Shown here piece by piece: positions 1 to 7,955 of a stretch of DNA of 64,000 nt (position 1 is the stretch's first letter; every line of letters starts with the position of its first letter). Below the pieces are notes generated by a model. That model was not told the DNA's origin. It searched no databases and worked only from the letters and a program-made list of their open reading frames with translations. The stretch comes from Stenotrophomonas sp. WZN-1 (lineage in GTDB: Bacteria; Pseudomonadota; Gammaproteobacteria; Xanthomonadales; Xanthomonadaceae): contig NZ_CP021768.1 in assembly GCF_002192255.1 (NCBI RefSeq), positions 2,808,001 to 2,872,000 of the forward strand. The letters are read 5' to 3'. A program made the position numbers and the translations under genes.

Positions 1-1525
1 AGCGGCCCGGCGTGTTGCTGAAACCGAGGAACTGCTCGTAGGCATCGGCGCTGCTGCGGAACAGGCGCTCGCTCTTCAGCGTACCCAGATCCAGGCGGTC
101 CAGGAACGGACGATCGCCCTGCGGCGAGGCACCACGGCCGCTGAGGAACACGTGGTTGCCGTCCTGGCGCACAACCTGCGCGCCATTCGGCAGGCGGGTG
201 AAGACCAGGTTGCCGGGGTTGCCGTACAGCTCATCGCTGGACATGTCCCATAGCAGGCGGCCTTCCTTCTTCGGCTGGTCCACATCGACGATGCGGGTCT
301 GCATCCAGTGGCGGTTCTCGTCGTTCTCGTACTGGAAGGCCACGGCCGGATCGGCGGTCCACGCAAAGCCTTCAAAGCGCTGCGCAGTGCGGGTGATTTC
401 GGTCGGCTTGCCGTTGAACGGAGCCTTCAGCATCAGCACGCGATCGCGATGCGGCACGTTAACCTTCCAGTCGCCCTTGTCCAGCGCTTCGGCGAAGACC
501 AGGGTGGCCGGATCGGTGGCACGCCAGTCGAAACCGCGCGGGCCTTCCGGCACGCCGTGCACCGGCACGCGGTCGGCCAGCGGCAGGCTGGCGATCGGCG
601 TGCTGCGGCCTTTGCTGATATCCAGCACTGCCACATCATTGGCGAAGCGCTGGTAGGTCACGGCATGCGAGTACGGTGCCTTGATCGACTCGGTCAGCAC
701 ATGCACGCCATCGGGCGCGGCGCTGACCTCGTTGAACAGCGCCGGCTGCCCGACCGGGCGCACGCTGCCCGCGGCAGTGTCGACCACGGCCAGCTGCGAG
801 GCGCCGTAGTAAGCAAACAGCTTTTCGTCATGCACGCTGGTCAGCGTGTCGCGGGCCTCGTAGGTACTGCTTTCGCCGCTGCTGCCCAGCGACTCCTGCG
901 CGTCCGGACCGGTCGGCACACCACCATTGGAGGGCGCCGGGCCCTGGTTGGCCGGCACCAGCTTCACCAGCAGGTTCTGGCTGCCGCCCAGCCACTGCAC
1001 GGTGTAGCCGAAGATCGGATTCAGCTGCACGTTCGGCACCTGCTTCACCTGGCCGGTGGCCGCATCTCCGACCCACAGCTGCACGCTGGTATCGACCGCA
1101 TTCTGGAAGGCGAAGTGGCTGCCATCGGCCGACCACAGCGCGCCGGTGGCGCAGCCCTGCGGCAGGTTGACCTTGGTCTCCTTGCCGCTGCCGATATCAA
1201 CCAGGGTGAAGTCGGCCACGCAGGCCGGAATGCCGTAGCCGCCGGGCGTGTCATGGCGACTGCGGTTTTTCGGTTCCAGGCGCACGCCGGCCAGCTTCAG
1301 GTACGGCTGGGCCACGCGGCTGATCGAAGGGTAGGTCTGCGCAGTGGTCAGCAGCAGGCGCTGGCCGCCCGGGGCCACGTTCGGTGCCGGCGGCGGCGGT
1401 GCCTTCAGCACCTTGAGCAGGTGTTCCGGCGGCTTCGCGTAGTCAGCAAGCGCCGGGCCAGCGGCCAGCAGGCCGACGGTGGCAACGGCAACAGCCGCCG
1501 CCAGAGAGGTTCGACGGATCAGCAT
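1..1525 (-). CDS. S9 family (prolyl oligopeptidase-type) peptidase, N-terminal part
   Basis: Partial gene running off the left edge; 508 codons are visible from an ATG preceded by GGGATAAGG. The N-terminus (LIRRTSLAAAVAVATVGLLA..ALA) is a clear Sec signal peptide, so the enzyme acts in the periplasm or outside the cell. The visible part resembles the N-terminal beta-propeller of S9 peptidases, with repeated blades such as 'QLWVGDAATGQV' and 'DVAVLDISKGRS'. The catalytic alpha/beta-hydrolase domain (Ser-Asp-His) would lie outside the window and cannot be checked. Xanthomonads carry several large secreted S9 peptidases of this layout. Family assignment is likely; substrate specificity is unknown. 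Confidence 0.75.
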   Translation of the reverse strand, partial: MLIRRTSLAAAVAVATVGLLAAGPALADYAKPPEHLLKVLKAPPPPAPNVAPGGQRLLLTTAQTYPSISRVAQPYLKLAGVRLEPKNRSRHDTPGGYGIPACVADFTLVDIGSGKETKVNLPQGCATGALWSADGSHFAFQNAVDTSVQLWVGDAATGQVKQVPNVQLNPIFGYTVQWLGGSQNLLVKLVPANQGPAPSNGGVPTGPDAQESLGSSGESSTYEARDTLTSVHDEKLFAYYGASQLAVVDTAAGSVRPVGQPALFNEVSAAPDGVHVLTESIKAPYSHAVTYQRFANDVAVLDISKGRSTPIASLPLADRVPVHGVPEGPRGFDWRATDPATLVFAEALDKGDWKVNVPHRDRVLMLKAPFNGKPTEITRTAQRFEGFAWTADPAVAFQYENDENRHWMQTRIVDVDQPKKEGRLLWDMSSDELYGNPGNLVFTRLPNGAQVVRQDGNHVFLSGRGASPQGDRPFLDRLDLGTLKSERLFRSSADAYEQFLGFSNTPGR

Positions 1526-1693
1526 CCTTATCCCCTGGGTGTGAATGGGTACCCGGAATCGGGCATGGACCCGAATCTAGCACCGCAGGGGTTGGGGTGA
1601 ATGGGCCGGAAGGGCTAGTGGCCGGATGGGGCAAAGTGGGACACGCCCGGAGAGGCCGGCGATAGGCCGGCATCTGCCAGGCGAAGTCTGTCA

Positions 1694-2023
1694 TCACTGC
1701 TGGGCGTGCAGGTCCCAGGCGGTCAGGTAATCGGGGTCGACCACGATCATGCCGCTGTTGCGCATGCGGTACTCGCCGGGCTCGGCTCGCTGGTACTGGT
1801 CAAGCATGGGCGGCAGGTATCGCTCATGGCCATCGTCTTCGTCGGCCAGCACCACGCCTTCGTCGGCACTGATGCGCAGCACGGTGCCCGCGTACTGCTC
1901 CAGACCCTGCACCTGGCCGTCGCCACCATAGCGGGTGACACCCACCAGCACGACCTTGCCGATCATTTCCTCGGCCTTCGCATCGTCCAGTGGGGGCAGC
2001 ATGGGATTGAATTCGTCGTTCAT
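1694..2023 (-). CDS. Conserved hypothetical protein, 109 aa
   Basis: A small acidic soluble protein beginning MNDEFNPMLPPLDD. I chose this ATG because GGAGGTG lies just upstream; the frame stays open further back, but without a comparable ribosome site. There is no signal peptide or membrane segment. The middle reads 'VVLVGVTRYGGDGQVQG', then an acidic 'LADEDDGHERYLPP', and the end is 'DPDYLTAWDLHAQQ'. I do not recognise a named domain; it looks like a small beta-rich protein conserved in xanthomonads. It lies alone, tail-to-tail with nothing obvious, and its role is unknown. Confidence 0.75.
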   Translation of the reverse strand: MNDEFNPMLPPLDDAKAEEMIGKVVLVGVTRYGGDGQVQGLEQYAGTVLRISADEGVVLADEDDGHERYLPPMLDQYQRAEPGEYRMRNSGMIVVDPDYLTAWDLHAQQ

Positions 2024-2467
2024 CGGAGCACCTCCAAAGCCTGTGGGGATAGCGTGGGTTCGGCGGCCCCACGTTGCCAGCGTCGACGGCAACGCAGGGA
2101 TCTCTCTTGGGGCGCAAGTACCTGGATCGCAGGACCAACCGGGCAACGCCGGGGCGCGATGGGCGAACGGTGTCTGGAACTGTGGGGGACGGCCATCTGC
2201 GCCGATGGCTGACCGTGTCAGGTCAAGGTCAACACCACGCGTTGCGTTGCATACACGGTGAAGCATGACAGCTGCACTGTAGCGGCATGAGGGCCTCCTG
2301 TTGAAGGTCACACGCGGGTGTACTGCTCCGTTGGAACGAATGCTGCCACTCTGAGCGGAAGGAACAAGTGAAGATTGCAGGCGACCTGTAACAGGTGGTT
2401 CGCGCAGTAGCCGTTCATTAAGCTGGCGCCCCGCTCTACTGCGGCACGCCTGCCCCGGACGCCACGC
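2024..2467. other. Intergenic stretch without a recognisable gene
   Basis: About 440 bases separate the divergent 109-aa gene and the HipA-like gene. Open frames here have no ribosome-binding site and no protein-like composition. I see no palindrome with a T-tract and no tRNA. The right end carries the promoter-like hexamer listed separately. Confidence 0.5.
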
Positions 2468-2479
2468 TAGAATGCGTCC
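2468..2479 (+). promoter_or_regulatory. -10-like box TAGAAT, 6 nt before ATG (leaderless candidate)
   Basis: TAGAAT at 2468-2473 is followed by GCGTCC and then the ATG at 2480. Transcription normally begins about 6-8 nt after a -10 box, so the mRNA would begin at or next to the start codon. No Shine-Dalgarno sequence is present, which agrees with leaderless translation. No convincing -35 box is seen. Confidence 0.45.
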
Positions 2480-3256
2480 ATGCGCACCGTACATGCCCTC
2501 CGCTACATCACCCCTTTACGGGAAGGTGGCTCCCTGCCGGCCGTGATCGAGACCGACGACGACGGCATGGCCGTGCTGAAGTTCCGTGGCGCCGGCCAGG
2601 GCCCGAAGGCGCTGATCGCCGAGCTGATCGCCGGCGAGATGGCGCGCACGCTGGGCCTGCCGATTCCGGAGATCCTGTTCGTCGAACTGGACCGCGAGTT
2701 CGCCCGCACCGAGCCCGACCCGGAGATCCAGGAGCTGATCCGCGCCAGCGAAGGCCTGAACCTGGGCCTGGACTACCTGCCCGGCGCGATCAACTACGAT
2801 CCGGCGGCGATGCCGGTGGATGCAGACCTGGCCTCGCGCATCGTCTGGTTCGATGCGTTCACCAGTAACGTCGATCGCACCACGCGCAATCCCAACCTGA
2901 TGGTGTGGCATCGCAAGCTGTACCTGATCGATCACGGCGCGGCGATGTACTTCCATCACGACTGGGCCAACGCCGGCGATGCCTGCGAGAAGCCCTTCGT
3001 GCTGATCCGCGACCACGTGCTGCTGTCGTTCGCCAGCCGCATCGCCGAGGTGGATGCCGAGCTGGCCGCCCGCCTGACCGACGCCGAGATCGAGCGGATC
3101 GTCGGCCTGGTGCCGGACAGCTGGCTGGTCAACGAGCCGGCATTCGACAGCCCGCAGGCCTATCGCCAGGGCTACATCGACTATCTCAAGCACCGCCTGA
3201 AAGTGCGTGCGGTGTTCGTGCAGGAGGCCATCCGTGCCCACGCTGCACACGTATGA
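2480..3256 (+). CDS. HipA-like kinase domain protein (HipA_2 type), 258 aa
   Basis: Resembles the HipA-like kinase family typically found with DUF3037 proteins. Kinase features are visible: the segment 'WFDAFTSNVDRTTRNPNL' carries the DxxxxNxDR catalytic-loop pattern, and 'LYLIDHGAAMYF' holds a DHG in the position of the metal-binding DFG/DFD motif. It is much shorter than HipA toxins (about 440 aa) and lacks the N-terminal HipA domain. It overlaps the following DUF3037 gene by 23 nt, so the two are probably translationally coupled. HipA proteins phosphorylate aminoacyl-tRNA synthetases; whether this short form does so is unknown. Leaderless start is likely (see promoter entry). Confidence 0.75.
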   Translation: MRTVHALRYITPLREGGSLPAVIETDDDGMAVLKFRGAGQGPKALIAELIAGEMARTLGLPIPEILFVELDREFARTEPDPEIQELIRASEGLNLGLDYLPGAINYDPAAMPVDADLASRIVWFDAFTSNVDRTTRNPNLMVWHRKLYLIDHGAAMYFHHDWANAGDACEKPFVLIRDHVLLSFASRIAEVDAELAARLTDAEIERIVGLVPDSWLVNEPAFDSPQAYRQGYIDYLKHRLKVRAVFVQEAIRAHAAHV

Positions 3257-3626
3257 CTACGCGGTCATCCGCGTGGTACCGCGGGTGGAACGCGAGGAAT
3301 TCATCAACGTCGGGGTGATCGTGTCCTGCCCCGGCGCACGCCATCTGGAAGCCGCCATCGAGATCGATCCGGCACGCCTGCACGCGTTCGCTCCGGCGCT
3401 GGACCAGGACGCCTTGCAGCCATGGCTGGATGCGATCGTGGCCATCTGCCGCGGCGATGCCAGCGCCGGGCCGATCGCGCAGCTGCCGGCACGTGCACGT
3501 TTCCACTTCCTTACCGCCAAGCGCAGTTCGGTTGTGCAGATGTCGAGCACGCATGTCGGCCGCACTGCCGATCCTGCGGGCGTGGTGGAACACCTGATGA
3601 AGAAGATGGTGCGGGTACCGGAATGA
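3234..3626 (+). CDS. DUF3037 family protein, 130 aa
   Basis: Starts at a GTG that sits 6 nt after a perfect AGGAGG (3222-3227) inside the end of the HipA-like gene. The upstream ATG-type alternatives would have no ribosome site. The N-terminal pattern 'YDYAVIRVVPRVEREEFINVGVIV' is characteristic of DUF3037. The protein is soluble with no signal peptide. Consistent pairing of DUF3037 with a HipA-like kinase suggests a two-protein module, with this partner possibly regulating or targeting the kinase, but no function is established. Confidence 0.8.
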   Translation: MPTLHTYDYAVIRVVPRVEREEFINVGVIVSCPGARHLEAAIEIDPARLHAFAPALDQDALQPWLDAIVAICRGDASAGPIAQLPARARFHFLTAKRSSVVQMSSTHVGRTADPAGVVEHLMKKMVRVPE

Positions 3627-3651
3627 CAAGGCTACGCCCGCTGTATCGGCG

Positions 3652-4161
3652 CTAGGGACTCTGCCGCAACACCTCAACGGTTACATTGAATGCCTCGATG
3701 CGATGCCATTCGCTCCGCGCGTGCGGCAGCGATTCCACACCCATGCCGATCTGGTACCGCACCGCGTCCGGACCTTCGCGCCAGTAATAGGGTGCACCGT
3801 TGCTCCAACCGCAGCAGACGTAACGCAACGCAGGCAGGCCGAACGTTGCGTGCAGGAAGGCTTCTACCTTCGCTGCCCCGGCACCCGCAACCCGATAGTG
3901 GGCTTCCATCGGCTTGATGTAGGACGCATCGTCCTGGCTGCAGCCGGTGTATTCCAGTCCTTCGGGTTTCCGTCCCATTGCCTGCAGGAAGTCCTGGCAG
4001 ACCGCGTCAGGTCGGGCCAGGCCGTCGGCACGGCCGTGCGCCTCCCACTCCGCCAGCGCCTGCGCTGGACCTTCGGCAGCCTGCAAACGGGTGGTGAACA
4101 GCAATGCGGGCAGTACCGTCAGCATGAAACGCGCGAGGCGTTCCGGCCATGGAGGCGACAT
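3652..4161 (-). CDS. Secreted small protein, possibly DUF4952-like, 169 aa
   Basis: Begins MSPPWPERLARFMLTVLPALLFTTRLQAAEG, a signal peptide with probable cleavage after LQA. The mature part has four cysteines: 'VCQDFLQAMGRKPEGLEY', 'TGCSQDD' and 'RYVCCGWSNG'. It is periplasmic or secreted. The cysteine-containing 'DFL..KP.GL.Y..C' pattern recalls DUF4952, but I hold this loosely. It overlaps no neighbour and converges with the DUF3037 gene. Function unknown. Confidence 0.65.
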   Translation of the reverse strand: MSPPWPERLARFMLTVLPALLFTTRLQAAEGPAQALAEWEAHGRADGLARPDAVCQDFLQAMGRKPEGLEYTGCSQDDASYIKPMEAHYRVAGAGAAKVEAFLHATFGLPALRYVCCGWSNGAPYYWREGPDAVRYQIGMGVESLPHARSEWHRIEAFNVTVEVLRQSP

Positions 4162-4212
4162 GAGGGGGCGATCCTTCGCGGTTGATGGAAACCATGCTAA
4201 CCGATGGTCGCG

Positions 4213-5118
4213 CTATCGCCGTGCCATGGTCTGTTCGTTGAACCACGCCACGCAGAAGTCGAGGAAGCTGCGCAGCTTGGGTGTCAGCTGGCGATCGCGT
4301 GGATACACCAGGTTGATCCAGGTCGACACCGGCACGTACGCCGGCAGCACTTCCACCAGGTCACCGCGCGCCAATGCGCTGGCCAGCATTTCGTGCGGTT
4401 GCAGGATCAGCCCCAGCCCTCCGATGGCGGCGGTCAGCAACGGCTCGGCCTGATTGACCAGGAAGCGGCTGGATACCGGCACGGTCAGCACGCTGCCATC
4501 GGTGTCGCGGAAACTCCAGCGCGTGCGGATGATCGAATGCGCGAATCCCAGGCACTCGTGTCGGCTGAGATCGGTCGGATGGGTAATGGCCGGACGTGAA
4601 GCGAGATAACCCGGAGACGCACACAGCGCCAGCGGATACGGCCCCAACCGTCGCGCCACCAACCCGCTGTCGGCCAGATCACCGGTGCGGAATACCAGAT
4701 CAAAGCCGTCCTCAACGATATCCACCAGGCTGTTGGACAGGTTCAGATCGACCTGCACGTCCGGGTACTGCTGCAGGTAGGCCACCACCGCTGGCCCGAG
4801 CGCGTGCACGCCGAAGGTGACCGGTGCGCTGATGCGCAGGCGCCCCATCGGCCGCCCACGCGCCACTTGGGCCAGCTGCTCGGCCCCCTCCACTTCTTCC
4901 AGGATCACCCGCGCCCGCGCCAGGTAGGCCTGGCCGAAGTCGGTCAGGCTCTGCTTGCGCGTGGTGCGGTTGAGCAGGCGCACGCCCAGGTGGTGCTCCA
5001 GCGACTGCACGTGTTTGCCGACCAGCTGCGGCGACAGGTCCAGCGCGTCGGCAGCCGCGGCGAAGGAGCCGACCTCGGCCACTTTGACGAACGTACGCAG
5101 GGGAGCGATCAGGTCCAT
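4213..5118 (-). CDS. LysR-family transcriptional regulator, 301 aa
   Basis: Typical LysR architecture. An N-terminal winged helix-turn-helix ('LIAPLRTFVKVAEVGSFAAAADALDLSPQLVGKHVQSLE') is followed by a periplasmic-binding-protein-like effector domain with 'RGRPMGRLRISAPVTFGVHALGP'. I start at the ATG of MDLIAPL rather than at a TTG three codons earlier. It is transcribed divergently from the oxidoreductase at 5237 across a 118-bp AT-richer gap containing a dyad, the classic LysR/target arrangement. It therefore probably controls that gene and itself. The inducer is unknown. Confidence 0.9.
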   Translation of the reverse strand: MDLIAPLRTFVKVAEVGSFAAAADALDLSPQLVGKHVQSLEHHLGVRLLNRTTRKQSLTDFGQAYLARARVILEEVEGAEQLAQVARGRPMGRLRISAPVTFGVHALGPAVVAYLQQYPDVQVDLNLSNSLVDIVEDGFDLVFRTGDLADSGLVARRLGPYPLALCASPGYLASRPAITHPTDLSRHECLGFAHSIIRTRWSFRDTDGSVLTVPVSSRFLVNQAEPLLTAAIGGLGLILQPHEMLASALARGDLVEVLPAYVPVSTWINLVYPRDRQLTPKLRSFLDFCVAWFNEQTMARR

Positions 5119-5236
5119 TGCAAACAATTATTTTTCAATGAAACACCAGATTACCCCTTATTCTGGGTGCAGGCCACGCGCACAGTAGCCCTCACCTTTC
5201 TGCCAGCCCCAGCGCCGGCCTTGCCCAGGAGCCCCC
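5119..5236. promoter_or_regulatory. Divergent LysR/oxidoreductase intergenic region with dyads
   Basis: An AT-rich patch in an otherwise GC-rich genome. TTTCA-A-TGAAA at 5133-5143 is a dyad with one central base, and CATTG/CAATG arms flank the segment beside the LysR start. LysR proteins bind imperfect T-N11-A dyads in exactly this kind of divergent gap, so these are candidate operator half-sites. Assignment is inference from position and symmetry only. Confidence 0.4.
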
Positions 5237-6226
5237 ATGAGCCAGATTGTCCGCATCCACGAATACGGCAATGCCGATGTACTGCGCATCGACGACATCG
5301 ACGTCCCCGCCGCCGCCGACGACGAAGTCCAGATCCGGGTCAAGGCGATCGGCCTGAACCGCGCCGAGGTGATGTTCCGCAACGGTGCCTACCTGCAGGA
5401 AGCGCAGTTCCCCAGCCGGCTGGGCTATGAAGCGGCAGGCATTGTCGAAGCGGTCGGCAGTGCGGTGAACGGGTTCGCCGTTGGCGATGCGGTCAGTGTG
5501 GTGCCGCCACTGGATATCGCGCGCTGGGGCACCTACGGCGAGCTGGCCAACGTGCCGGCACGACTGGTGGTCAAGCACCCGCAGGCGCTGGGCTTCGAAA
5601 CGGCGGCTGCGGTGTGGATGCAGTACGTCACCGCCTGGGGCGCACTGCTGGAGCAGGCGCACCTGACCGCCGGGGATTTCGTCATCATCACCGCTGCCAG
5701 CAGCAGCGTCGGCCTGGCCGCGATCCAGATCGCCAACGCGGTAGGTGCCACGCCGATCGCGGTAACGCGTGGCCCGGGCAAGCGCCAGGCGTTGCTCGAT
5801 GCCGGCGCCACCCATGTCATCGCCACCGAGGAGCAGGACCTGGCAACCGAAGTGGCGCGCATCACCGGCGGTGCCGGTGCCCGCGTGGTGTTCGACCCGA
5901 TCGGTGGCCCGCAGTTCGTGCCGCTGACCGAGGCGATGGCGCGTGGCGGCATCCTGCTGGAGTACGGCGCGCTGAGCAGCGAACCCACGCCGTTCCCGTT
6001 GTTCAACGTGCTGGGCAAGTCGCTGACGCTGAAGGGCTACCTGTATTCGGAAATCGTCTCCGACGATGCCGCGCTGGCACGTGCCAAGGCGTTCATCGTC
6101 GATGGCCTGGACAAGGGCACGCTGGCACCGAAGATCGCCAGGGTGTTCCCGTTCGCGCAGATCCAGGACGCACACCGTTACCTGGAATCGAACGAGCAGA
6201 TCGGCAAGGTGGTGGTGACGCTGTAA
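5237..6226 (+). CDS. Zinc-independent MDR-family oxidoreductase (quinone oxidoreductase-like), 329 aa
   Basis: A medium-chain dehydrogenase/reductase with a GroES-like N-terminal half and a Rossmann NAD(P)H-binding domain. The nucleotide-binding loop is 'AASSSVGLAAIQIA' (residues 153-166). The zinc-binding Cys-His signature of alcohol dehydrogenases is replaced by 'GLNRAEVMFRNG', so it belongs to the zinc-free quinone oxidoreductase/enoyl reductase branch. It probably reduces quinones or reactive alkenals with NADPH. GGAGCCCCC precedes the ATG. It is divergent from the LysR gene, which likely regulates it. Confidence 0.85.
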   Translation: MSQIVRIHEYGNADVLRIDDIDVPAAADDEVQIRVKAIGLNRAEVMFRNGAYLQEAQFPSRLGYEAAGIVEAVGSAVNGFAVGDAVSVVPPLDIARWGTYGELANVPARLVVKHPQALGFETAAAVWMQYVTAWGALLEQAHLTAGDFVIITAASSSVGLAAIQIANAVGATPIAVTRGPGKRQALLDAGATHVIATEEQDLATEVARITGGAGARVVFDPIGGPQFVPLTEAMARGGILLEYGALSSEPTPFPLFNVLGKSLTLKGYLYSEIVSDDAALARAKAFIVDGLDKGTLAPKIARVFPFAQIQDAHRYLESNEQIGKVVVTL

Positions 6227-6276
6227 TCCCCTGGCGGCAGCGACAGGCCCACAACGGGCGCGTCGCTGCCACAGGC

Positions 6277-7908
6277 TCAGGCCATTGAAGGCCCGCGGCT
6301 CTCATGCTGGCGGCTGTCGACGGCGAGCTGGTGCTCGCGCTGCCGGTTATCGGTGGACAGATCGTTCACCGTGTCCTCCATCGAGCGCGCGGGCTGCGCC
6401 GTATCCACGCTGGCGCGCTCACCTGGAATCAACCCGGCGACCCACAGGCGATCTCCGGCCATCATCACCCGGTCGACGCGCCCGGCATCGTCGATGCCAT
6501 TGCGCTTGGATTCCAGTACCGCCTGCATCACGTGCTCGTCGCCGATGCTGCCAGGCGCGCCCTGGCGGATGCGCTCGAACAGCGCGGCGTCCCTGGGTGA
6601 CAGCGATTCCACGCCATTGGGCTGCGGTGCGGGCTCCGGCGTGGCCGGACCAGCGACCGGTGGATTGGCCACCGCCTGCTGCCGCGCCTGCACCTGCTCC
6701 GGCTGGAACTCCGCCCGCGTATAGGGCGGACGCTGCGGCGGCCAGTTCTCCGCGCGGTCGAACTCGGTGGTCGGCGCATGCTCGCGTGCGACGGCGGCAT
6801 CGTTCAACTGCCGGCGCGCATCCGCGTCGATGATGCCGCCCGGGCGCAACGGCAGGCCGTAGTCCTGCTGGAAGGTGCGCATGGCCGCCTGCATGCCGGC
6901 ATCAAACGTGCGCGCCTCGCGCTCGGCACGTGGGTTCGGTTCGGTCAGGTACCCCAATGCCTCCAGCTGGCGGCGCATCTCGAACACCGGCTCGCCCTTC
7001 TCACCGGGGCCCAGGTTGCCATCGGCCAGCGGGCCGGTCAGGTCGGTCACCGTACGGCGCTTGAAGTCCGGATCGATCGCCAGCGTGTCGCTGCGCATGC
7101 GCTCCAGCAGCGCATCGTCGATGCGGCCATTGGCGGGACTGATGCCCCGCTCGGTCTGGAAGCGACGCACGGCCTGCTCGGTGGAGACGCCAAAATCACC
7201 GTCGGGCTTGATCGCGGCATTGGCGTTGTTGCGGATGCCCAACCGCTGCAGGTACTGCTGCGCCTCCAGCACCTGCTGGTTGGCATCACCCCGGTGCAGG
7301 TCCATCGCCCCGGCGGGCGCCTGGAGGGTTGGCACCGGCATCTGGAAGCCTGGCTGCTGCACACGCTGGACCAGGCCGGCCACCTGGGATTCCCATCCGG
7401 TGGCCAGCGTGGCGATGGCGTCCGGATAGGGACTGCCGTTGATCAGCTCACCGCCATTGACCGAGGCCCGCGCCTGCCGGTAGTCGGCATGGTTGGCGTT
7501 GACGTTGTCGGACAACCGCGCACCGAACATGCCATCGCGCATCCCCACCACCAGCACCTTGGTGGCGATTTCCGCCTGGGCTGCCCGTTCCGGATGCTCG
7601 ACCAGCTCGCGGCCCATGCCCAGTGCCTCGCCCAGCCGCTCGTAGTTGTTGACGTGGGTAAGGTGGGCAAAGCCCCGGCCGAAATATTCCTCGCCGCCGA
7701 AGTAGCGCAGATCCACCGCCTGCTTCCTGCCCCAGTCTTCCTCGGGCGCGGCGAAATCACGCGATTCGTGCTGCGCCGTGGCCAGCACGTAGGCAATCTG
7801 CCGATGGTCGGTAATGCCGTTGTCGATGCAGGTGCGCACGATCATCTCGACCGACTGGTCCCGGGTCAGGCCGAAGCCCACCCCACCTTTTCCATAGCCT
7901 TCGCTCAT
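6277..7908 (-). CDS. T4SS antibacterial effector: GH19 muramidase, two PG-binding domains, XVIPCD
   Basis: 543 aa. Residues about 15-175 form a GH19 (chitinase/lysozyme-like) domain: 'ATAQHESRDF' supplies the likely catalytic Glu48, 'GGEEYFGRGFAHLTHVNNYE' (72-90) the second acidic pair and the GRG..LT..NY signature. Two peptidoglycan-binding repeats follow (about 205-275 and 303-368). A Pro/Gln-rich linker leads to a C-terminal domain (434-543) with 'SPRDAALFERIRQG', 'DRVMMAGDRLWVAG' and a Gln/His-rich tail. This matches the XVIPCD, which recruits Xanthomonadales effectors to VirD4. There is no signal peptide, as expected for T4SS cargo. The layout equals X. citri XAC2609, a peptidoglycan hydrolase delivered into rival bacteria. 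Its immunity gene lies immediately upstream. Confidence 0.88.
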   Translation of the reverse strand: MSEGYGKGGVGFGLTRDQSVEMIVRTCIDNGITDHRQIAYVLATAQHESRDFAAPEEDWGRKQAVDLRYFGGEEYFGRGFAHLTHVNNYERLGEALGMGRELVEHPERAAQAEIATKVLVVGMRDGMFGARLSDNVNANHADYRQARASVNGGELINGSPYPDAIATLATGWESQVAGLVQRVQQPGFQMPVPTLQAPAGAMDLHRGDANQQVLEAQQYLQRLGIRNNANAAIKPDGDFGVSTEQAVRRFQTERGISPANGRIDDALLERMRSDTLAIDPDFKRRTVTDLTGPLADGNLGPGEKGEPVFEMRRQLEALGYLTEPNPRAEREARTFDAGMQAAMRTFQQDYGLPLRPGGIIDADARRQLNDAAVAREHAPTTEFDRAENWPPQRPPYTRAEFQPEQVQARQQAVANPPVAGPATPEPAPQPNGVESLSPRDAALFERIRQGAPGSIGDEHVMQAVLESKRNGIDDAGRVDRVMMAGDRLWVAGLIPGERASVDTAQPARSMEDTVNDLSTDNRQREHQLAVDSRQHESRGPSMA

Positions 7909-7955
7909 CCTTCAGCTCTCCAGTTCCGGAACGCATCCGTTCGTCAGGGGACGGC

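Noticed and set aside
2024..2479. Possible small gene or RNA in the gap before the HipA-like gene
   Set aside because: Frames lack ribosome sites and I find no stable hairpin with a T-tract or tRNA-like fold.
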